Below the pieces are notes generated by a model. That model was not told the DNA's origin. It did not search any database and saw only the letters and a list, made by a program, of their open reading frames with translations. A stretch of 43,012 bases of DNA from Chloroflexota bacterium (GTDB taxonomy: Bacteria > Chloroflexota > Limnocylindria > P2-11E). The stretch is from assembly GCA_005889405.1 (NCBI GenBank), contig VBFY01000010.1, positions 1 to 43,012 of the forward strand, given 5' to 3'. The position numbers and the translations under genes are program-made. Below are positions 8,314-15,572 of this stretch, in pieces (positions within the stretch are counted from its first letter, which is position 1; every line of letters starts with the position of its first letter).

Positions 8314-9612
8314 TTAGCGCTCGCTGAGGCGCGCGTTCGAGGGCACCGCGACCGGCTGCCGCGCGGCGGCGTCGCGGCGCTCGTCCTCGATCATCGCGAC
8401 GAACGCGTCCACCGCGATCTCGCGCCACTGCGTGCCTCGGCAACGGAGCAGCTCGGCGCGCACCCGCTCCCACGCCATTCCGTTGCGATACGGGCGGTCG
8501 CTGGTCATCGCGTCGTACGTGTCGGCGACCGAGATGACCGAGACCTCGAGCGGAAGCTCGTCGCCCTGCAGGCCGCGCGGATAGCCCTTGCCGTCGTGAC
8601 GTTCGTGGTGGGCGAGCACGAGCTCCGCGCCCTCCCAGAATTCCGGCAGGTGACGCAGCAGCCGATGACCGATGTCCACGTGCCGACGCATCTCGGCCTG
8701 CTCGTCCGCGTCGAGAGGGCCGGCCTTGAGCAACACGGCGTCGTTCGTTCCGATCTTGCCGATGTCGTGCACGCGTGCGGCGTCGCGGATCAGCTCGACC
8801 TGCGAGTACTGGAGCTTGAGCCGCCTCGCGAGGCGCTCCGCGAGCGCGGCGACGCGCTGCGAGTGGCCGTGCGTATATGGATCGCGGAGATCGATGAGGT
8901 CCGCCAGCTCGAGGATCGCCGCGCGCGTCTGCTCGCGAACCCGCGCGCTGTCGCGCAGCGTGATGAGCATCGCGACCATCGGGACCGCGAACAGCACGAG
9001 CGCGAGCGGCTGCCCCTCCGCGGACACCGCGGCGATGGCACCGAGGAGGTAGAGGCCGGTCATCTGCGCCAGGTCGCGCCGGTGCAGCGTCCACCACGAC
9101 GCGAAGGGGCGCCGCTTCATCTGCAATGCGACGGCGACGTCGACGAGCGCGGTCTGGGTGAGGTAACGGGTCGCGCCGGCCGCGAGGATCGGCACGGGCT
9201 GCGACAGCATCGGCCGCGCGCCGTCGGCGAGAGCAAGGTAGACGATCGCCGCGCCGCCGGTGGCGATCGCGGACACCGCGGCGGTGAACGTGCGGTTGTA
9301 CCAGGGCATCCGCGCGTTCCGGAGGTGAAGCCCGGCCAGCGCGCTGACGGCGGCCACGAGCATCGCGAGGAACGGACCGAGCAGGAGCGCCGCGGCGAAG
9401 AGTGGCGTGTCGTCGACGGTCAGCTTGACCTTCAGCGACAGGTGGACGGGCCAGACCTGGGCGAGTGTCGCGAGCCCGAGAAGGATGCCGACGACGAGCA
9501 GGTCCTGGGTCTCGTTCATCCGCGGGCCGAATGCGGCCAGACAGAGCGCCGCCGCCCCCGCGAAGATCACGCCAGCGATATAGGTCCGTAGCTGCCAGCG
9601 AAGGCGCGACAT
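8314..9612 (-). CDS. Membrane HD-GYP domain protein, probable cyclic di-GMP phosphodiesterase
   Basis: 432 residues. The first 215 form six to seven membrane helices. The cytoplasmic part is an HD-GYP domain with H249, the HD pair H281-D282 in VHDIGKIG, the HHERHDGKGYP block (334-344, GYP at 342-344) and D363 in VADTYDAM. These are the metal ligands and signature of cyclic di-GMP phosphodiesterases. The ATG at 9612 starts 4 nt after the stop of the preceding gene. An upstream in-frame extension would read through that gene's end and was rejected. With the GGDEF protein directly downstream it forms a make-and-break pair for one second messenger. Confidence 0.92.
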   Translation of the reverse strand: MSRLRWQLRTYIAGVIFAGAAALCLAAFGPRMNETQDLLVVGILLGLATLAQVWPVHLSLKVKLTVDDTPLFAAALLLGPFLAMLVAAVSALAGLHLRNARMPWYNRTFTAAVSAIATGGAAIVYLALADGARPMLSQPVPILAAGATRYLTQTALVDVAVALQMKRRPFASWWTLHRRDLAQMTGLYLLGAIAAVSAEGQPLALVLFAVPMVAMLITLRDSARVREQTRAAILELADLIDLRDPYTHGHSQRVAALAERLARRLKLQYSQVELIRDAARVHDIGKIGTNDAVLLKAGPLDADEQAEMRRHVDIGHRLLRHLPEFWEGAELVLAHHERHDGKGYPRGLQGDELPLEVSVISVADTYDAMTSDRPYRNGMAWERVRAELLRCRGTQWREIAVDAFVAMIEDERRDAAARQPVAVPSNARLSER

Positions 9613-9616
9613 CTCG

Positions 9617-10063
9617 CTAAGGAAGCAGCAGGTAGAACTTGTCGCTCGTCGTCTGGTTCGACTTTCCATTGACGGTCGTCGTCAGCCAGAGGCCGGTTCC
9701 GATCGCCCGGGTGTACGTGTCGAACGACCCGGTCGCATTGACCGTCACACGCGCGACCACCGGCATGTTGAGCAGACCCCACCAGCGCGGCAGCGACTTC
9801 GTGATCTTGCCCTCGACCGGGACGGTCCCAGGAAGCGTGAGCACCGCGGCGATGGCGTTGCTCGGCACCAGCAACTCCACGACGACCGGGCCCTTCACCG
9901 AGGACGCGTACTTCGCAAGGAACGTCGTGTTGATGTCGATCACGTTGCCGTTCACGACGAACGTCGGATCCTCAGAGCACCACTCGAAGCCCGCGTCGGC
10001 CTTGCCCGCGGACAGCATGGTGACGAGCAGCGCGAAGACGAACACATAGGCGAGCCGGCGCAT
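9617..10063 (-). CDS. Small secreted protein of unknown function
   Basis: 148 residues with a clear signal peptide (MRRLAYVFVFALLVTMLSAGKADAG; cleavage likely after the AxA-like ADA). The mature part is rich in Val, Thr and Leu and contains a short pattern resembling an extracellular beta-sandwich. No family is recognised. One cysteine (EWCSED) follows the signal sequence closely. The ATG at 10063 has a GGGGTGG Shine-Dalgarno; longer frames upstream lack the signal-peptide position. It precedes the HD-GYP gene by 4 nt, so the two are co-transcribed. Confidence 0.75.
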   Translation of the reverse strand: MRRLAYVFVFALLVTMLSAGKADAGFEWCSEDPTFVVNGNVIDINTTFLAKYASSVKGPVVVELLVPSNAIAAVLTLPGTVPVEGKITKSLPRWWGLLNMPVVARVTVNATGSFDTYTRAIGTGLWLTTTVNGKSNQTTSDKFYLLLP

Positions 10064-10077
10064 CACATCCACCCCAT

Positions 10078-10105
10078 CTGACCTTCCCACCCGTACTTTG
10101 GTCAG
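10078..10105 (-). promoter_or_regulatory. Possible leader hairpin before the secreted-protein gene
   Basis: CTGACC (minus strand, 10100-10105) pairs with GGTCAG (10078-10083) across a 16-nt loop, directly before the Shine-Dalgarno of the gene at 10063. It does not match the cyclic di-GMP riboswitch consensus. It could be an operator or a chance hairpin. Confidence 0.2.
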
Positions 10106-10182
10106 TGAATGTGAGTCTCCATTTCCGCGCGCACGCGTGGTGTCGCGGCCGTGACAAGAAACCTCAAAGGAAGGTAAACGCG

Positions 10183-11115
10183 TTAGTGCGCGAGCAGTGA
10201 CTCCGGGTCGATCAGCTCGCCGTCGCGCCACACCGCGAAGTGCAGATGAGGACCGGTCGTCATGCCGGTCATACCGATCGCAGCGATGATCTGGCCCTGC
10301 TGCACCTCATCGCCCGCGGCGACACGAGGTGGTGCGATACCGTCATCGAGATGCGCGTATAGCGACACGAGACCTCCGATGTGCGCGATCAACACGACCA
10401 TCGCACCGTCGGGAAGATGGCCGACCCACACCACGCGACCGGGTGCCGCGGCGACGACCGGCGAATACATCTCCGCGCCGATGTCGATGCCCTCGTGGAA
10501 GTGCGAGTAATACACGCCGCCGTACACGCCCGATGGCTCACCCCGATACGTCGTTCGCCCGAAGCCCTGCGTGAGCTCGCCCTCCGCGGGCGTCATCCAC
10601 GCGCCGTTCGGCGGCGCGATCACCGCGTATGGCGCTAGCGCCACCGCTTCAGCTTGGAGCTCGACGTATTGCTCCTTCAGTTCGACGCGGAGCGACCGCA
10701 TTTCATCGGCGGCTTCACGGGTTGCCGGGGACACCGTCGTGGCCGATGGGATCTTGGTCGTGGCCGATAGACGCAGCGCCTCGCGCTCCAGCCGATCGCG
10801 CACCGCGCTCGGCTTCCCCGTGAGAGCGGAAAGCGTGCTGATCTGAGCGAAGGCGTCGTTCCGCTCGGCTGCGACATCGCGCGCCTGCTGCTGCATCGCG
10901 CCGAGGTCGCGGGCGGTGTCCTTCGCGAAAGAGATGAGCTGCTCGTACGAACCGCCGCTGGGCGTCGCAGGGATGCCGCGCGGCGCCGCGACCGCGCGCG
11001 GAGGCGTTGGCGGATCGTCAGCCAGAGCGGGCGCCGCCGTCCCCAAGAACACGAGGACGCCCGCGATCACGGCTGCCCCGAAGGGTCGAACCAACCTCTT
11101 CCCCACCGCTGCCAA
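10183..11115 (-). CDS. Secreted M23-family metallopeptidase
   Basis: Peptidoglycan endopeptidase of the lysostaphin/LytM type, 310 residues. A signal peptide covers 1-32 (APALAD). A helical, coiled-coil-prone stretch spans about 55-160. The M23 domain occupies 175-305. Zinc and catalytic residues are present: H207 and D211 (HEGID), H255 (LYAHL) and H290/H292 (TGPHLHF), so it should be active. The start at 11115 is TTG; a GTG three codons downstream (11106) is an alternative, and neither has a clear Shine-Dalgarno. It is followed after 119 nt by the secreted-protein/HD-GYP/GGDEF genes on the same strand. Confidence 0.92.
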   Translation of the reverse strand: MAAVGKRLVRPFGAAVIAGVLVFLGTAAPALADDPPTPPRAVAAPRGIPATPSGGSYEQLISFAKDTARDLGAMQQQARDVAAERNDAFAQISTLSALTGKPSAVRDRLEREALRLSATTKIPSATTVSPATREAADEMRSLRVELKEQYVELQAEAVALAPYAVIAPPNGAWMTPAEGELTQGFGRTTYRGEPSGVYGGVYYSHFHEGIDIGAEMYSPVVAAAPGRVVWVGHLPDGAMVVLIAHIGGLVSLYAHLDDGIAPPRVAAGDEVQQGQIIAAIGMTGMTTGPHLHFAVWRDGELIDPESLLAH

Positions 11116-11322
11116 GCCTGTGGTCGGGCACCGATACAGCGGCGATCTGTCTTCTCCACAAGCGATACGACAACAACTCGCTCATTCGTCTTGCGATCAA
11201 GCGTGCGATGCAGCAGGCAAAAGCCGCCTGCCGACTCTCCTATGGACGCCGAGCGGACGAAAACTCAGCGCGCCGTGGAGATCGCCCGTTTCGTTGATAC
11301 GGCACCGCGACGAACGCCCGTC

Positions 11323-12039
11323 TCACGCGCGGTGTGGCAGCCGCCGCACCCAGTACTCCCAGGCGCGCTCGCCCGCGCGGCCGCGCAGCATCTCGGATCC
11401 ACGCTGCGTCTCGCCCGCGCTCAGGGAGCGCGCCTCGCCGAGCCGGAGCGCGGCCGCGAGCAGCGTCGCGTTGCGCTCGAGATACACGGCCGTGAAGACA
11501 GCGGCGCGCAGGTTCGCGCCCACGACGACGCAGCCATGGCCGCGCATCAACGCGACCGTCCGCGGGCCGAGCGCCGCGGCGAGGCTGTCGGCCTGCGTCG
11601 CATCGCGCACGAGGAGATCGGTCTCACCGAAGAGCTTCGCGATGTCCCAGACCGGGATCTCGTGTCCGATCACCGATCCCATGTGATAGATGGGCCGCAG
11701 CGGGACGCCGGTCACGCCGAAGGGGATGACCGACGGCGCGTGCGAGTGGACGACCGCGCCGACGTCCGGGCGCACGCGGTACACCGCCGCGTGGATCGCG
11801 GCCTCTTCATAGGAGCGGCCGTCGGCCCCGGCCACGCGCGCGCCGCGTAGATCGAGTAACTGGAGGTCGGCGGACTCCACGAGCTCGGGCGCGCGGCTCT
11901 GCGAGATGAGGAAGCGGTCGGTCGTCGCCGGATGCCGAGCGCTCACGTGGCCGAAGGCATCCAGGACGCCCTCGTTCGAGAGGATGTGATTGGCCAGGAT
12001 CAGATCGTCGACGACCTGCGGCGGTGGGAAAACGCTCAC
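11323..12039 (-). CDS. Class II aldolase/adducin-family protein (possible decarboxylase)
   Basis: Zinc-dependent enzyme of the fuculose-aldolase family, 238 residues. Metal ligands are visible: H98 and H100 in VVHSHAP and H168 in RGHG, with the acidic SYEEAAIH segment at 76-83. The GTG at 12039 overlaps the TGA of the IPP isomerase gene (GTGA), so it is translationally coupled. It closes the operon that starts at 17195. Within this family some members are decarboxylases of dihydroxyphthalates and related aromatic acids, which would fit the neighbours, but sugar-phosphate aldolases look alike. A second paralogue lies at 27245-27949. Confidence 0.85.
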   Translation of the reverse strand: MSVFPPPQVVDDLILANHILSNEGVLDAFGHVSARHPATTDRFLISQSRAPELVESADLQLLDLRGARVAGADGRSYEEAAIHAAVYRVRPDVGAVVHSHAPSVIPFGVTGVPLRPIYHMGSVIGHEIPVWDIAKLFGETDLLVRDATQADSLAAALGPRTVALMRGHGCVVVGANLRAAVFTAVYLERNATLLAAALRLGEARSLSAGETQRGSEMLRGRAGERAWEYWVRRLPHRA

Positions 12040-13154
12040 GAGCCTCCGCGGCGCTCCGCGACGCGCCGCCGATAGCCGAGCTGCTCGAGCCACGCCAGTG
12101 AGCGGCCGGTGATGACGACGCCGGCGCGCGGAAGGTCGGCCGCGCGGTGCACGCCCGAAAGGAAGATCGCGGTGCGAAGCTCCAGCTCGAAGGCGGTGAT
12201 CCAGTCGAGCACCGCGGCCTCGCCCTTGAGCGCCGCTTGCAGCAGCGGACGGCCGACGCCGACGACCGTTGCGCCGAGGGCCAGGGCCTTCGCCGCATCG
12301 AGTCCGCTCCGCACGCCGCCGGTCGCGATCACCGGCAAACCCGTCGCGGCGGAGCCGACGACGGCGACCGCGGTCGGGACGCCCCAGTCGCGGAAGCGTT
12401 CGCCGAGGCTCATACGCTGCTTGTCGCCCTGCGCCGCGGCGCGCAGCGACTCGATCGCGGCGAACGACGTCCCGCCGACGCCGCCGACGTCGATCGCCTT
12501 CACGCCGAGTCGGCGCAGCCGACGCGCGACCTCGAGCGTGATGCCCGCGCCGGTCTCCTTCGCGATCACCGGGACGGGCGAGCGGCGCACCAGGGCGCGC
12601 ACCGCGGCGTCGGAGCCTTTCGCGCGCGTCTGACCTTCGGGCTGGACGGACTCCTCGAGGTAGTTGAGGTGGAGCGCGAGCGCGTCCGCTCTCACCATCC
12701 GAACGATCTTCTCGACGTCCTTCATGGCCAGCGCGCCTTCGCTGTCCTGCTTCACGAGCTGCGAGATGCCGACGTTCGCGATCACGAACGCATGGGGGGC
12801 GTTCTCACGCACGATCGAGTACGTCGGCGCGAGCGATGGATCGCGCAGCGCCGCGCGCTGACTACCGACGCCCATCGCGATCCCGGCGCGCTCCGCGACA
12901 CGCGCGAGGAGCTCGTTCACCGCGATCGCACGACCGTGGCCGCCGGTCATCCCCGAAATGACGAGGGGCAGCCGCAGCCTGTGGCCGAGGAAGACGGTGC
13001 CGACCGCGATCTCTTCCGCATCGATCGACGGGAGCGCATCGTGCACGAGATGGATGTCCTCCCACCCCGCGCTGGATCTCGTCTCGATGTCGCCCTCGGC
13101 CGCGAGCTGGAGGTGCTCGCCCTTCCGCTTGGCGATCTCTTCTGCTTCTGACAC
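12036..13154 (-). CDS. fni: Type 2 isopentenyl-diphosphate delta-isomerase
   Basis: FMN- and NADPH-dependent TIM-barrel enzyme interconverting IPP and DMAPP, 372 residues. Family blocks in order: RKGEHL (10-15), ISGMTGGH (67-73), GSQRAAL, IANVGISQL, HLNYLEESVQPEG (162-174), IAKETGAGI, DVGGVGGTSFA and IATGGVRSGLDAAKALALGA. The conserved QE pair after HLN reads E167-E168, so the Gln is replaced by Glu. The gene lies 12 nt after a CoA-transferase gene inside a UbiD operon. That is notable because the UbiD cofactor needs a dimethylallyl group. Whether it serves that purpose or general isoprenoid synthesis is inference. Confidence 0.94.
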   Translation of the reverse strand: MSEAEEIAKRKGEHLQLAAEGDIETRSSAGWEDIHLVHDALPSIDAEEIAVGTVFLGHRLRLPLVISGMTGGHGRAIAVNELLARVAERAGIAMGVGSQRAALRDPSLAPTYSIVRENAPHAFVIANVGISQLVKQDSEGALAMKDVEKIVRMVRADALALHLNYLEESVQPEGQTRAKGSDAAVRALVRRSPVPVIAKETGAGITLEVARRLRRLGVKAIDVGGVGGTSFAAIESLRAAAQGDKQRMSLGERFRDWGVPTAVAVVGSAATGLPVIATGGVRSGLDAAKALALGATVVGVGRPLLQAALKGEAAVLDWITAFELELRTAIFLSGVHRAADLPRAGVVITGRSLAWLEQLGYRRRVAERRGGS

Positions 13155-13166
13155 TTCCGCGCAGTT

Positions 13167-14381
13167 CTAAGCGAAGACGCCGTCGGCGGCGAGCGAGGCG
13201 TATTCGTCCGCGCCCAGACCGAGCAGACCCTTGAACACTGCCTCGTTGTGCTCGCCGAGCGTCGGGCCCGCGCGATCCGCGCGCGCCGGCGTCTCGGACA
13301 GCGCGAACGGTGGGGCCATGAGGCCGACCTCGCCGAGGCCCGCGTGTTTCGCGCGGCGCCACACGCCGCGGTGCGCGAGCTGCGGATCGTCGAACAGCTC
13401 ACCGACCGACTCCACCGCCGCGGCGCGAATGCCACGCGTGCGAAGGGTCGCGACGGTCTCGTCGCGCGAACGCATGCGCGTCCATTCCGCGATCCGGTCA
13501 TCGAGCTCGGCCTCGCGCGCGCGACGGCCCGCCGCGGTCGCGAGCCCGGGGTCGCGCGACCACTCGGGGTCGCCGAGCGCAACGCGGAACTGCGCCCACT
13601 CCTCGTCGCTCCACACCGAGAGCGCCACCCAGCCGTCGTCAGCGGGGGTCGGGTACACGCCGTGCGGAACGGCTACGCGGTCGTGGTTGGCGTCGCGCGT
13701 CGGCACCGTGCCGTTCGCCGCATGCTCGAGGAGCGCGGGCGCGAGGAATTGCAGGCCCGCCTCGTACTGCGAAAGGTCGATGATGCATCCGTCACCGGTG
13801 CGGCGGTGGCGTTCCAGCGCGGCAAGGATCGCGATGACGCCGTAGCCCACCGCGATGTAGTCGATGTACGGTCCGTAGAGGATCACCGGCGTGCGGTCCG
13901 GCTCGCCGAGGAGCTCGTTGAAGCCCGCGAGCGCTGTCAGCTGGCTCCCGTAGCCGGGGTGCTGCGCGTGCGGTCCGGTCTGTCCCTGATTGCAGCTCGA
14001 GAGGATCACGAGGTCCGCGCGAGCGCGTCGCAGCGCGTCATGTCCGAGCCCGCGACGCGCGAGCGTCCCCGCGGGAAAGCTCTCGATCACGACATCGGCC
14101 GCCTTCACCAGACGCAGCGCAAGCTCCACCGCGCGCGGCTGCTTCAGATCGAGCGTGACGCCGCGCTTTCCGGCGTTGTAAAAGGCGAACATGCCCGCGC
14201 GATCGGGCCCGACGACGTTGTCGCGGAAGGGCGGGTAGGTGGAGCGGAACGGGTCGAGCGCGGTCGACGACTCGACGTGGATGACGTCGGCGCCGTGCTG
14301 CGCGAGGTAGGTGCCCACGAGCGGCCCGGCTGCGGCCCACCCGAACTCGACGACACGCGTTCCCTCGAGCGCCGCGGTCAT
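13167..14381 (-). CDS. CaiB/BaiF-family (class III) CoA-transferase, catalytic subunit
   Basis: Moves CoA from a CoA-ester to a free acid through an aspartyl-CoA anhydride. 404 residues. N-terminal EFGWAAAGPLVGTYLAQHGADVIHVES and KRGVTLDLK are typical. The catalytic Asp is placed at D174 in GPYIDYIAVGYG, aligned with Asp169 of formyl-CoA transferase. The start overlaps the stop of the second CoA-transferase (ATGA). Two unequal CaiB/BaiF proteins in tandem recall heteromeric enzymes such as BbsEF and the succinyl-CoA:phthalate CoA-transferase SptAB. The substrate is not readable, but the UbiD-like gene upstream in the operon suggests an aromatic acid. Confidence 0.93.
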   Translation of the reverse strand: MTAALEGTRVVEFGWAAAGPLVGTYLAQHGADVIHVESSTALDPFRSTYPPFRDNVVGPDRAGMFAFYNAGKRGVTLDLKQPRAVELALRLVKAADVVIESFPAGTLARRGLGHDALRRARADLVILSSCNQGQTGPHAQHPGYGSQLTALAGFNELLGEPDRTPVILYGPYIDYIAVGYGVIAILAALERHRRTGDGCIIDLSQYEAGLQFLAPALLEHAANGTVPTRDANHDRVAVPHGVYPTPADDGWVALSVWSDEEWAQFRVALGDPEWSRDPGLATAAGRRAREAELDDRIAEWTRMRSRDETVATLRTRGIRAAAVESVGELFDDPQLAHRGVWRRAKHAGLGEVGLMAPPFALSETPARADRAGPTLGEHNEAVFKGLLGLGADEYASLAADGVFA

Positions 14382-15565
14382 GCCGTCACCGCGCCCAGAA
14401 CTTCCACGTCGTGCTCGCCGAGCCGCGGCGGTCCGCGACGGAGGCGAGGCCGCTCGCCGTCGAACAGCGCGAAGCCTCCGGGGAACGGCAGCGTCGTGCC
14501 ATCGACGGGGGTGTCCTGCCAGAACTCGCGCGCACGGAGCTGCGCGTCCGCGTACACGTCAGACGCGTCGGCGACGGGATAGCCGAGCATGTTGCGCTCG
14601 ATGACGCCGGCGAAGAACTCGCGCTTGGTGATCGTGCGAAAGAACGCCGCGACCTCGCGCTCGAGCGCATCGACCTGTTCCTGCGTGAGCGTGCGGTTGT
14701 CGAAGGCGTCCCACCCCGTCGCCGTGAAACGCGGCGCGGTGAAGCCGCGCTCACCCATCCACGACGCGAGCATCCGGCCGGTGTGACGGCCGATCGGCCC
14801 ACCCTGGATCGCGAAGCTCACGTGACCATCGGCGCACTCCCAGATGTTCCGGAAGCGCGCGCCGACGATGCTGCGGCCGATGAGGAACGCACCGAGCCGC
14901 CGGTGTTCCTCCTTCGCGACATCCCAATGCACGCACGCTGGTGGATGGACGGTGACCATGCTCGCCTGACCCGAGACGTCGACTTGCTGGCCGCGCCGGG
15001 TCGCCGCGCGAGCCGCGAGCGCGAACAACGCGCCCATCGCCGCGTACATCCCGCTCCAGAACGGCGACTGCGGGAGCGTCGTGCGGACCGGTGCGCGTTC
15101 CGGCTCGCCCGCGAGCGCGAGCGCTCCGCTCGACGCGGTGACCTCGAGGTCCGACGCGGGCACGCCCGCGAGCGGACCCGTCAGCCCATACGGCGTCACG
15201 CTGGCGACGACGAGCGACGGCGACCATGAGGCGGCCGTTGTCGCGTCGACCACCTCGCGCGCCTGCACGAGCACATCCGCCGACGAGAGGAGCGAGCGCA
15301 GACGGTCGCGCTCCCGCGGCAGATCGAGCCGGACGCCGCGCTTGTTCGCGTTGAGCGCGATCCAGAGCAGACCACGGTCCGCGCCGGCGCGGTCGTGGAG
15401 GAACGGCGGGACGGCTCGCACCAGATCGCCGCCGGGTGGCTCGACCTTCACCACATCAGCCCCGAGGTCGGCGAGGATCCGCGCGGCGTGGGCCGCCGCC
15501 GACGCGCGCCAGACATCGTCGCCGGTGATCTCGATGACGCGCAGACCGTCGAGCAGGGCGGTCAT
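14378..15565 (-). CDS. CaiB/BaiF-family CoA-transferase, second subunit without the usual Asp
   Basis: 395 residues of the class III CoA-transferase fold (VIEITGDDVWRAS, DLGADVVKVEPPGGD, NKRGVRLDL). When aligned by hand with the neighbour, the position of the catalytic Asp is occupied by a proline (about P168 in LPQSPFWSG). It is therefore likely the non-catalytic partner of a heteromeric enzyme. It begins 7 nt after the UbiD-like gene and overlaps the next gene by ATGA, so the three are co-translated. If the alignment is off by a few residues the loss of Asp would need revision, although no other Asp is nearby. Confidence 0.9.
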   Translation of the reverse strand: MTALLDGLRVIEITGDDVWRASAAAHAARILADLGADVVKVEPPGGDLVRAVPPFLHDRAGADRGLLWIALNANKRGVRLDLPRERDRLRSLLSSADVLVQAREVVDATTAASWSPSLVVASVTPYGLTGPLAGVPASDLEVTASSGALALAGEPERAPVRTTLPQSPFWSGMYAAMGALFALAARAATRRGQQVDVSGQASMVTVHPPACVHWDVAKEEHRRLGAFLIGRSIVGARFRNIWECADGHVSFAIQGGPIGRHTGRMLASWMGERGFTAPRFTATGWDAFDNRTLTQEQVDALEREVAAFFRTITKREFFAGVIERNMLGYPVADASDVYADAQLRAREFWQDTPVDGTTLPFPGGFALFDGERPRLRRGPPRLGEHDVEVLGAVTA

Positions 15566-15572
15566 CTGGCCG

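Noticed and set aside
10064-10182. Cyclic di-GMP riboswitch before the HD-GYP/GGDEF genes
   Set aside because: The conserved GEMM core segments are absent; only a weak hairpin is seen.
11213-11231. Hairpin GCAGGC/GCCTGC as a terminator after the aldolase operon
   Set aside because: Short stem with no U-tract on either strand and about 90 bp beyond the stop codon; the 207-bp gap holds nothing else I can assign.
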